Made by a program: the position numbers and the translations under genes. Of a stretch of DNA of 64,000 nucleotides, positions 39,799 through 49,100 are shown piece after piece. This DNA is from Rattus norvegicus (lineage: Eukaryota > Chordata > Mammalia > Rodentia > Muridae). Within the stretch, counting starts at the first letter, position 1. Every line of letters starts with the position of its first letter. The stretch covers positions 26,392,001 through 26,456,000 of the forward strand of contig NC_086038.1 of assembly GCF_036323735.1 (NCBI RefSeq), in the 5' to 3' direction. A model generated the notes under the pieces. That model ran no database searches. It was not told the origin of the DNA and worked only from the letters and a program-made list of their open reading frames with translations.

Positions 39799-40198
39799 AG
39801 AATTCGCTTAGAAATAGGAGGTCCATAAAGGAAAACTTTCCCTGCCTATATAATGAAAAATTCGCTTGCCACAGTGGTTCTCACTTGGAACGAAGAGAAT
39901 TCGCTTAAAAGTGCAGTTTCAATCGCGAAAATTTCCCCTGCCTATATCCTGAAATCTACGCTACCTACAAGTGAATCCCGCTTGGAACAAAGAGAATTTG
40001 CTTAGAAAGTGCAGCTCCATAAGGGAAACCTTTCCCTGCCTATATCATGAAAAATAGGCCTGCCAGAGTGGTTCCCACCTGGAACGAAGAGAATTCTCTC
40101 TGAAACTGCAGCTCCATTCGCGAAAATTTTCTCTGACTATATATATAGAACTATGCCTGATACAAATGAGTCCCCCTTGGAACGAAGAGAATTCGCTT

Positions 40199-40215
40199 AG
40201 AAACTGCAGCTCCAT
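40199..40215 (+). repeat. Target-site duplication, left copy (L1 copy 1)
   Basis: AGAAACTGCAGCTCCAT immediately before the L1. It is identical to 42,014-42,030 after the second A-tract. Joining the flanks restores an ordinary satellite monomer. Confidence 0.9.
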
Positions 40216-40224
40216 CTGGAACAC

Positions 40225-41088
40225 ATGGGCACTGGAAAACATTTCCTGAACAAAACACCAATGGCTTATGCTCTAAGATCAAGAATCAACAAATGGGATC
40301 TCATAAAACTGCAAAGTTTCTGTAAGGCAAAGGACACTGTGGTTAGGACAAAACGGCAACCAACAGATTGGGAAAGGATCTTTACCCATCGTACAACAGA
40401 TAGAGGTCTTATATCCAAAATATATAAAGAACTCAAGAAGTTAGACCGCAGGGAGACAAATAACCCTATTAAAAAATGGGGTTCAGAGCTAAACAAAGAA
40501 TTCACAGCTGAGGAATGCCGAATGGCTGAGAAACACCTAAAGAAATGTTCAACATCTTTAGTCATAAGGGAAATGCAAATCAAAACAACCCTGAGATTTC
40601 ACCTCATGCCCGTGAGAATGGCTAAGATCAAAAACTCAGGTGACAGCAGATGTTGGCGAGGATGCGGAGAAAGAGGAACACTCCTCCATTGTTGGTGGGG
40701 TTGCAGACTGGTACAACCATTCTGGAAATCAGTCTGGAGGTTCCTCAGAAAATTGGACATTGAACTGCCTGAGGATCCAGCTATACCTCTCTTGGGCATA
40801 TACCCAAAAGATGCCTCAACATATAAAAGAGACACGTGCTCCAGTATGTTCATCGCAGCCTTATTTATAATAGCCAGAAGCTGGAAAGAACCCAGATGCC
40901 CTTCAACAGAGGAATGGATACAGAAAATGTGGTACATCTACACAATGGAATATTACTCAGCTATCAAAAACAATGACTTTATGAAATTCGTAGGCAAATG
41001 GTTGGAACTGGAAAATATCATCCTGAGTGAGCTAACCCAATCACAGAAAGACATACATGGTATGCATTCGTTGATAAGTGGCTATTAG
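40225..41088 (+). pseudogene. LINE-1 ORF2 C-terminal fragment, open frame
   Basis: This 287-codon frame encodes the C-terminal end of the L1 ORF2 protein, which in complete form carries endonuclease and reverse transcriptase. Both catalytic domains are missing here because of the 5' truncation. What remains is the region after the reverse transcriptase plus the cysteine-rich domain, whose C-x3-C-x7-H-x4-C pattern is intact at residues Cys143, Cys147, His155 and Cys160. The frame runs without a stop to the normal ending (...SLISGY). The ATG at 40,225 is an internal methionine, so this is not a functional gene. The unbroken frame suggests recent insertion. Confidence 0.93.
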
Positions 41089-41785
41089 CCCAAATGCTTG
41101 AATCACCCTAGATGCCTAGAACAAATGAAACTCAAGAAGGATGATCAAAATGTGAATGCTTCACTCCTTCTTTAAAAGGGGAACAAGAATACCCTTGGCA
41201 GGGAATAGAGAGGCAAAGATTAAAACAGAGACTGAAGGAACACATGTGGCCCATACATATACAGGCACCCAATTAGACAAGATGGATGAAGCAAAGAAGT
41301 GCAGGCCGACAGGAGCCGGATGTAGATCACTCCTGAGAGACACAGCCAGAATACAGCAAACACAGAGGCGAATGCCAGCAGCAAACCACTGAACTGAGAA
41401 TAGGACTCCCGTTGAAGGAATCAGAGAAAGAACTGGAAGAGCTTGAAGGGGCTCGAGACCCCATATGTACAACAATCCCAAGCAACCAGAGCTCCAGGGA
41501 CTAAGCCACTACCTAAAGACTATACATGGACTGCCCCTGGACTCTGACCTCATAGGTAGCATTGAATATCCTAGTAAGAGCACCAGTGGAAGGGGAAGCC
41601 CTGGGTCCTGCTAAGACTGAAGCCCCAGTGAACTAGACTGTTGGGGGGAGGGTGGCAATAGGGGGAGGATGGAGAGGGGAACACCCATAAAGAAGGGGAG
41701 GGGGAAGCGTTAGGGGGGATGTTGGCCCGGAAACCGGGAAACGGAATAACACTCGAAGTGTATATAAGAAATACTCAAGTTAATA
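41089..41785 (+). other. LINE-1 3' UTR with G-rich tract (copy 1)
   Basis: Non-coding L1 3' UTR. It contains several closely spaced runs of 4-6 guanines between about 41,641 and 41,725 (for example TTGGGGGGAGGG and GAAGGGGAGGGGGAAG). Such tracts in rodent L1 3' UTRs are known to be able to form G-quadruplexes. Confidence 0.85.
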
Positions 41786-41796
41786 AGAAAAAAAAA

Positions 41797-41985
41797 CAAT
41801 GAAGTTAAAATACATGTTATAATATTCTTTAAAATGAGCCTTTTTTTTCAAATTGTTAATCTTCATCATAGGTCATTTGGAAATACCGGACCAGCAGCCT
41901 CTTGTTTCTTATTTGTATTTGCAGATCCTTGGATATTCCCATCCAGAGAGTCCTAGGTTCCAAAATGAATTTGGAAACCACATTC
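41797..41985 (+). mobile_element. 3'-transduced segment carried by L1 copy 1
   Basis: About 189 bp of sequence that is neither satellite nor L1 lies between the L1's own A-tract and a second, longer A-tract (41,986-42,013). The target-site duplication follows only the second tract, so this segment arrived with the L1. The transcript apparently read through the weak L1 end and was polyadenylated downstream at the source locus. No AATAAA is visible close to the second tract; AATGAA lies at about 41,965. Confidence 0.88.
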
Positions 41986-42013
41986 AAAAAAAAAAAAAAA
42001 GAAAAGAAAAAAA

Positions 42014-42030
42014 AGAAACTGCAGCTCCAT
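42014..42030 (+). repeat. Target-site duplication, right copy (L1 copy 1)
   Basis: AGAAACTGCAGCTCCAT, an exact copy of 40,199-40,215. The satellite resumes mid-monomer at 42,031 (TCGCAAAAATTTTCCC). Confidence 0.9.
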
Positions 42031-42195
42031 TCGCAAAAATTTTCCCTGGTTATATACAGAGAACTATGTATATAGAACTATGCCTGATACAAGTGAGTCC
42101 CCCTTGGAACGAATAGAATTCGCTTAGAAACAACAGCTCCATTTCTGAAAACTTTCCCACTCTATATCTTGAAAACTACACCCGATGCAAGTGAA

Positions 42196-42212
42196 TCCCG
42201 CTTGGAACGAAG
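42196..42212 (-). promoter_or_regulatory. CENP-B box core match in monomeric flank
   Basis: TCCCGCTTGGAACGAAG on the plus strand. Another core match lies at 42,503-42,519. Confidence 0.72.
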
Positions 42213-43184
42213 AGAATTCGCTTAGAATCTGCAGCTTCATATGGGAAAACTTTCCCTGCCTATATCATGAAAAATACGCCTGCCAGAATGGTTCCCACTT
42301 GGAACGAAGAGAATTCGCTGAGAAACTGCAGCTCCATTCGCGAAAATTTTCCCTGGTTATAACTTGAAAACTAATCCTGATACAACTATGCCTGCTACAG
42401 TAGATTCCCACTTGGAACGAAAAGAATTCGCTCATAAAATGCAGCTCCATTTTCGAAAACTTGCCCTGCCTATATCTTCAAAACTACGCTTCTACAAGAG
42501 AATCCCGCTTGGAACGAAGAAAATTTGGTTAGAAACTGAAGCTCCATTCACGAAAACTTGCCCTGCCTATAACTTGAAACTATGCCTGCTACGGTAGAGT
42601 CCTGCTTCGAATTAAGAGAATTCGCTTAGATACTGCAGCTGCATACTCGAAAACTGTCTCTGCCTATATCAAGAAAAATACGCCTGCAACAGTGGTTCGC
42701 ACTTGGAACGAGGAGAATTAGCTTGGAAACGGCAGTTCCATTCGTGAAAATTTTCGCTGTCTATGTCTTGAAAATTATGCCGCATACAAGTGAGTCCCGC
42801 TTGGAACGAATGGAATTTGCTTAGAAACTGCAGGTCCATATGGAAATCCTTTCCCTGCCGATATCATGAAAAATACGCCTGCCAGAGTGGTTCCTACTTG
42901 GAACGTAGAGAATTAGCTTAGACTCTACAGCTCCATTCAGGAAAACTTTCCTTGCCTATATCAAGAAAACTACGCCTGGTACAATAGAGTCCTGCTTGGA
43001 ACGAATAGAATTCGCTTAGAAACTGCAGGTCCATACGGGAAACCTTTTCCTGCCTATATCAGAAAAAATATGTCTGCCAGAGTGGTTCCCACTTGGAACA
43101 AATTGAATTAGCTTAGAAACGGCAGCTCCATTCACGAAAACTTTCCCTCTCTATATCTTGAAAACTATGCCTGATACAAGTGAG

Positions 43185-43201
43185 TCCCGCTTGGAACGAA
43201 G
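43185..43201 (-). promoter_or_regulatory. CENP-B box core match in monomeric flank
   Basis: TCCCGCTTGGAACGAAG on the plus strand, just left of the second L1 insertion. Confidence 0.72.
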
Positions 43202-43230
43202 AGAATTCGCTTAGAAACTACCACTCCAAT

Positions 43231-43487
43231 GAATATCCTAGTAAGAGCACCAGTGGAAGGGAAAGCCCAGGGTCCTGCTAAGACTGAACCCCCAGTGAAC
43301 GTGATTGTTGGGGGGAGGGCGGCAATGGGGGGAGGATGGGGAGGGGAACACCCATAAAGAAGGGGAGGGGGAGGGATTAGGGAGATGTTTGCTCGGAAAC
43401 TGGGAAAGGGAATAACACTCGAAATGTAAATAAGAAATACTCAAGTTAATAAAAAAAATTACTATGGTTAAAAAAAAAAGAAAAAAA
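43231..43487 (+). mobile_element. 5'-truncated LINE-1 3' UTR, copy 2
   Basis: About 220 bp of L1 3' UTR. It starts GAATATCCTAGTAAGAGCAC, contains the G-rich tract at about 43,311-43,375, and ends ATACTCAAGTTAAT followed by eight A. It then carries a short extra segment (TTACTATGGTT) and a second A-tract with guanines. The flanking satellite copies at 43,213-43,230 and 43,488-43,505 (AGAAACT....CTCCAAT) look like an 18-bp target-site duplication with three transition differences. That implies an older insertion than copy 1. Confidence 0.9.
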
Positions 43488-43670
43488 AGAAACTGCTGCT
43501 CCAATTGCAAAAACTTACCCTCCCATTATCTTGAAAACTACGCCTGCTACAATAGCTTCCCAATTGGAACGAAGAAAATTCACTTAGAGACTGCAGCTCC
43601 TTTCGCGAAAACTTTCCCTGCCTATATCTTGAAAACTACGCCTGCTACAAGAGAGTCCTGCTTGGAACGA

Positions 43671-44258
43671 AGAGAATTCACTTATAAACGACAGCTCCAT
43701 CCGCGAAAATTTTCCCTGGCTATATCTTGAAAACTATGCCTGAAACATGTGAGTCCCGCTTGGAACAAAGAGAATTCGCTTAGATACTGCAGCTCAATTT
43801 CCGAAAACCTTCCCTCTCTATATCTTTAATACTGTGCCTGATCCAAGGGCGTACTGCTTGGAACGAAGAGAATTCACTTATAAACGACAGCTCCATCCGC
43901 GAAAATTTTCCCTGGCTATATCTTGAAAACTATGCCTGAAACATGTGAGTCCCGCTTGGAACAAAGAGAATTCGCTTAGATACTGCAGCTCAATTTCCGA
44001 AAACCTTCCCTCTCTATATCTTTAATACTGTGCCTGATCCAAGGGCGTACTGCTTGGAACGAAGAGAATTCACTTATAAACGACAGCTCCATCCGCGAAA
44101 ATTTTCCCTGGCTATATCTTGAAAACTATGCCTGAAACATGTGAGTCCCGCTTGGAACAAAGAGAATTCGCTTAGATACTGCAGCTCAATTTCCGAAAAC
44201 CTTCCCTCTCTATATCTTTAATACTGTGCCTGATCCAAGGGCGTACTGATTGGAACAA
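43671..44258 (+). repeat. Three tandem 196-bp satellite dimers
   Basis: A two-monomer unit repeats three times at exactly 196 bp (43,671, 43,867, 44,063). Shared diagnostic variants include CTTATAAACGACAGC, GAAACATGTGAGTCCC, TCTTTAATACTGTG and CCAAGGGCGTACTG. The third copy diverges only at its end (GATTGGAACAAAG). It is a small recent amplification inside otherwise monomeric satellite. Confidence 0.92.
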
Positions 44259-44341
44259 AGAGAATTCGCTTAGAAACTGCAGCTCCATTCGCGAAAACTT
44301 TCCCTGCCTATATCAAGAAAACTACGCTTGCTACAATAGAG

Positions 44342-44358
44342 TCCCGCTTAGAACGAAG
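44342..44358 (-). promoter_or_regulatory. CENP-B box core match in monomeric flank
   Basis: TCCCGCTTAGAACGAAG on the plus strand. All fixed bases are kept, with a change only in a free position. Confidence 0.7.
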
Positions 44359-45558
44359 AGAATTCGCTTAGAAACTGCAGCTCCATACCGGAAACCTTTT
44401 CCTGCCTATATCATGAAAAATACGTCTGCCAGAGTGGTTCCCACTTGGAACGAAGAGAATTCGCTTAGATACTGCAGCTCCATTCGTGAAAACTTTCCCT
44501 GCCTATATCTTAAAAACCACGCCTGCTACAATTGGTTTGCACTTGGAATGAAGAGATTTCACTTAGAAACTGCAGCTCCATTGGCAAAAATTTACCTGCC
44601 CATATTTTGAAAACCACGCCTGCTACAATTGGGTCACACTTGGAACGAAGAAAATTCGCTGAGAAACTGCAGCTCCATTCGCAAAAACTTGCCCTGCCTA
44701 AATCTTGAAACTACACCTGCTCTAAGTGGTTCTTACATGGAACGAAGAGAATTCGCTTAGAACCTGCAGCTCAATTCTAGAAAACTTTCCCTGCCTGTAC
44801 CTTGAAAAGTAAGCTTGCTACAAGTGAATCCCGCTTTGAATGAAGAGAATTCACTTAGAAACTGCAGGTCCATTCGTGAAAACGTTCCCTGCCTATATCT
44901 TGAGAACTAGGCCTGCTACAAGTGAGTCCCGCTTTGAACAAAGAGAATTCGCTTGGAAACTGCAGCTCTGTACGTGAAACCTTTTTCTGCCTAAATCTTG
45001 AAAACTAAGCCTGCTACAAGTGGTTCCCACTTGGAACAAAGAGAATTCGCTTAAAAACTGCAGGTCCATTCACAAAAAATTTCCCTGCCATATCCTGCAA
45101 ACTATGCCTGCGACAAGTGAGTACTGCTTGGCATGAAGATAATTCACCAAGAAACTGTGATTATGTTCACCAAATGCTTTCTTTGTCTGTATCTTGAAAG
45201 CTACACCTGCTACAAGAGAGTCCTGCTTGGAATGAAGAGAATTTGCTTAGAACCTGCAGCTCCATTTGCTAAAACTTGCCCTGCCTGTATCTTGAAAACT
45301 GCGTCTGCTACAAGTGAGTCCCGCTTTGAACAAAGAGAATTCGCTCAGAAACTGCTCGTGCATTCGCAAATATATTCCCTGCCTATATCTTGAAAACTAT
45401 GCCTGCTATAAGTGAGTCCTGCTTGGAAGGAAGAGAAATCGCCATGAAACTGTGATTCCATTCGCCAAACACTTGCTTTGTCTATATCTTGAAAGCTATG
45501 CCTACTACACGTGAGTCACACTTGTAACAAAAAGAATTCGCCTAGAAAGTGCAGCTCC

Positions 45559-45652
45559 GGGGCTGGGGATTTAGCTCAGTGGTAGAGCACTTACCTAGGA
45601 AGCACAAGGCCCTGGGTTTGGTCCCCAGCTCCGAAAAAAAGAACAAAAAAAA
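45559..45652 (+). mobile_element. ID SINE (BC1/tRNA-Ala derived)
   Basis: A typical rodent ID element: GGGGCTGGGGATTTAGCTCA start, an RNA polymerase III A-box region TAGCTCAGTGGTAGAGC, a B-box-like GGGTTTGGTCC, then an A-rich tail. It is flanked by the 13-bp duplication AAAGTGCAGCTCC at 45,546-45,558 and 45,653-45,665, so it inserted into a satellite monomer. The T in the B box replaces the usual C (GGTTCG to GGTTTG) and may reduce promoter strength. Confidence 0.95.
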
Positions 45653-46162
45653 AAAGTGCAGCTCCATTCTCGAAAACTTTCCCTGCCTGTATCTTGAAAA
45701 CTCGGCCTGGTATGAGTAAGTCTCGCTTGGAATGAAGAGAATACGCTTAGAAACTGCAGCTCCTTTCGTGAAAACTTGCCTTCCCTATATCTTGAAACCT
45801 ACGCCTGCTACAAGTGAGTCCCACTTGGAACAAAGAGAATTCGCTTAAAAAAATGCAGCTCCATTTGAGAAAACTTTTCCTGCCTATATCTTGAAAACTT
45901 TGCCTGCTACAAGTGTGTCACGCTCGGAATTAAGAGAATTCGCTTAGAAACTGCAGCTCCATTCTCAAAATTTTTCCCTGCCTTTATCTTGAAATCTACC
46001 CCTGGTACAAGTGTTTCGCTTGGAACGAAGAGAATTGGGTTAGAACCTGCAGCTCCTTTCGTGAAAACTTGCCCTGCCTATACCTTGAAAACTACACCTT
46101 TTACAAGTCAGTCCCACTTGAAAGGAAGAGTTCGCTTAGAAACTGCAGCTCCATTCAGGAAA

Positions 46163-49100
46163 AGTGTACTCTTCAAGGTATAGGAAAATTTTCACTGATA
46201 GATTCTCTTTCACGGTGAATTCTCTTCGGTCTCAGTAGGACGTGGTTGATTCTAGCGTTCTTTTCAATATACAAAAATTTTCACGGACAGAATCTCAGTT
46301 TCTCTGTGTATTCGCATCGTTCCCAATAGGGAGTGCTTGATTCAAGAATACTTTTCAAGATATAGGAAAATGTTCACGCAGAGAATGTCAGTTTCTCTGT
46401 AAATTCTGATAGCTGCCAATACGACGTGCTTTATTCAAGCGTACTTTTCACCATATAGGAAAATTATCACTGGCAGAATCTCAGTTTCTCAACAAATACT
46501 GTTAGGTCCCAATAGGGTGTGCTTAATTCATGCGTACTTTTCAAGGAAAAAAAGAATACTGTCACTGAAAGAATTTAAGTTTCTCGTTGAATTCTCTTAA
46601 TTCCAATAGGATGTGCGTGATTCAAGCATACTTTTCAAGATTTAGGAAAATATTCACAGACAGAATCTAGGTTTCTTGGCGGATTATGTTAGTTCCCAGT
46701 AGGACCTGCTTAGTTCAAGCATACTTTACAAGATATAGGAAAATTTTCACGGACAGAATGTCAGTTTCTAGGCGAATTCTCTTAGTTCCCAATAGGAAGT
46801 GTTTCTTTCAAGCACACTTTTGAAGATATAGCAAAATTGTCACTGATAGAATCTCAGGTTCTCAGTGAATAATCTTAGTTTCCAGTAGGAAGTGCTAGGT
46901 TCAAGCATACTTTTCAAGATATAGGACTATTCTCACAGGCAGAATCACAGTTTCTCAGTAAATTATGTTAAGTCCCATTAGGATGTGCTTGATTTAAGCG
47001 TACTTTTCGAGATATAGGAAAATATCCATGAACAGAATCTGAATTTCTCAGCGAACGCTGTTTGTTCCCAATAGGATGTCCTTAATTCAAGCATACTTTT
47101 CAAGATAAAGTAAAATTTTCATGACACTCTCAGTTTTTCAGTTCATTCTGTTAGTTCCCAATAGGAGGTGCTTGATTCAAGCATAATTGTCAAGATAAAA
47201 GAAATTATCACGGACACAATCTCAGTTTCACGGTGAATTCTCTTACTTCCCAATAGGATTTGCTTGATTCAAGCGTACTTTTCAAGATATAGGAAAACGT
47301 TCACAGACAGAATCTGTGTTTCTCAGTGAATAATGTTAGTTCCCAACAGGATGTGCTTGATTCAAGCGTACATTACATGATATAGGAAAATTTTCACTGA
47401 CAGATTCAGTTTCTCAGCAAATTCTCTGAGTTCCCAGTATGACGAAGTTGATTCGAGCATTCTTTTCAAGATAAACGAAAATTTTTACGGACAGAATCAC
47501 AGTTTCTCGGTGTATTCTCTTAAATCCGAATAGGAAGTCCTTGATTCAAGTGTACTTTTCAAGATATAGGAAAAAAATTCAGGGACAGAATCTCAGTTTT
47601 TCGGCGAATTCTCTTAGTTCTCATTAGGAAGTGTTTGATTAAGGTGTACTTTTCAAGATATAGGAAAATTTTCATGGACAGAATCTCAGTTTCTCAGTGA
47701 ACTGTATTATTTCACAATATTATGTGCTTCGTTCAAGCATACTTTTCATGATTTAGGAAAATATTCACAGACAGAATCTCTGTTTCTTGATGAATTCTGT
47801 TAGTTCCCAAAAGGCTGTGCTTGGTACAAGCGTAGTTTTCAAGACAAAGGAAAATACTCAGGGACAGAATCACAGTCTCAGCAAATTCTGTTAGTTGCCA
47901 TTAGGACCTGCTTGGTTAAAGCGTACTTCTTAAGGTACAGGAAAAATTTCACTAACAGCTTCTCAGTTTCTTAGTGAATTCTCTTAGTTCCCAGAAGGAC
48001 GTGGTTGATTCAAGAGTTCTTTTCAAGATATAGGAAATTTTCCTGAACAAAATCTCAGTATCTCATTGAATTCTGTTAGGTCCCATTAGGAAGTGCTTGA
48101 TTCAAGCGTACTTTGCAAGATGTATGAAAATTTTCACAGACAGAATCTGAGTTTCTCAGCAAATTCTGTTAGGTCCCAATAGGACATGCTTGATTCAAGC
48201 GTACTTTCAAGATTAAGGAAAACTTTCATGGACAGAATCTCACTTTCTCAGTGAATTCTGATAGTATCCAATATGACGTGCTCGATTCAAGTGTATTTTT
48301 CAAGGTACAGGAAAATTTTCACTCACAAATTCTCAGTTTCGTGGCGAATTCTCAGTTCCCAGAAGGACGTGGTTGATTCAAGAGTTCTTTTCAAGATATA
48401 GGAAAATTTTCATGAACAAAATCTCAGTTTCTCATTGAATTCTGTTAGGTCCCATTAGGATGTGCTTGATTCAAATGTACTTTGCAAGATGTAAAAAATT
48501 TTCACAGGCAGAATCTGAGTGGCTCGTGAATTCTGTTAGGTCCCAAGAGAACGTCCTTGAAAAAAGCGTGCTTTTCAAGGTATTGGAAATTTTTAATGGA
48601 CAAAATCTAAGTCTCTCAGGAATTCTGTTAGTTCCCAATAGGATGTTCTTGATTCAAATGTACTTTTCAAGACATAGGAAAATTTTCACAGACACAATCT
48701 GAGTTTCCTTGGGGAATTCTGTTAGTTCTCAATAGGAGATGCTTGATTCAAGAGTACTTTTCAAGATATAGTAAAATTTCACTGACAGATTCAGTTTTTC
48801 AGCGAATTCTCTTAGTTCTCAGTAGGACATGGTTGGATCAAGTCTTCTTTTCAAGATATACCAAAATTTTCAAGGACAGAATCTCAGTATCTCAGTTTAT
48901 TCTCTTAGTTCACATAGGAAGTGCTTGATTCAAGCATACTTTTCAAGATATAGGAAAATGTTCACGGACAGAATCTCAGTTTCTCAGTGAATTCTCTTAG
49001 TTCCCAATACTACGTGCTTGATTCAAGCATACTTTTCACCATAAAGGAAAATTATCACTGACAGAATCTCAATTTCTCAACAAATACTCTTAGTTCCCAA

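Larger units (their letters stand above)
38111..40198 (+). repeat. Diverged HOR edge, 98-bp satellite
   Basis: Monomers in the same orientation as the array. They still resemble particular HOR positions (for example the monomer with GTAGTGAATTCGCTTAGAAACAACAGC near 38,335), but with many private substitutions and no ~2.9-kb recurrence. Several monomers keep the full-length ancestral form that the HOR has lost. CENP-B core matches lie at 38,222, 38,907 and 39,782. This looks like an older layer displaced from the array core. Confidence 0.85.
40216..41796 (+). mobile_element. 5'-truncated LINE-1 (rat L1 type), copy 1
   Basis: A LINE-1 inserted in the satellite and truncated within ORF2. It contains the last ~285 codons of ORF2, a 3' UTR with a guanine-rich purine tract (about 41,640-41,725), the usual end GTATATAAGAAATACTCAAG at about 41,760, and a first short A-tract (41,786-41,796). 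A perfect 17-bp target-site duplication brackets it together with the extra segment up to 42,013. This shows endonuclease-dependent retrotransposition. It is younger than the surrounding monomers, since the duplication has no mismatch. Confidence 0.95.
42031..46160 (+). repeat. Monomeric 98-bp satellite flank
   Basis: The same satellite and orientation as the array, but monomers are mutually diverged and show no long-range order. It is interrupted by an L1 3' end (43,231-43,487) and an ID SINE (45,559-45,652). Many monomers approach the family consensus, and at least five keep the CENP-B core (42,196, 42,503, 42,795, 43,185, 44,342). From about 45,100 monomers become more aberrant, with variants such as GAAACTGTGATT at 45,152 and 45,446. 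Confidence 0.9.

Noticed and set aside
352..39908. Dozens of recurring open frames of 60-139 codons on both strands of the satellite
   Set aside because: They recur with the HOR period, sit on both strands over the same bases, have no conserved start context or domain, and change only as the satellite drifts. They are by-products of a repeat that lacks stops in some frames.
40225..41088. Intact gene for an L1 ORF2 protein
   Set aside because: Only the C-terminal quarter is present and the endonuclease and reverse transcriptase are missing, so the open frame is a remnant.
45559..45652. Functional tRNA-Ala gene
   Set aside because: It has tRNA-derived A and B boxes but the BC1/ID body, an A-rich tail and a TSD. 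It is a SINE.
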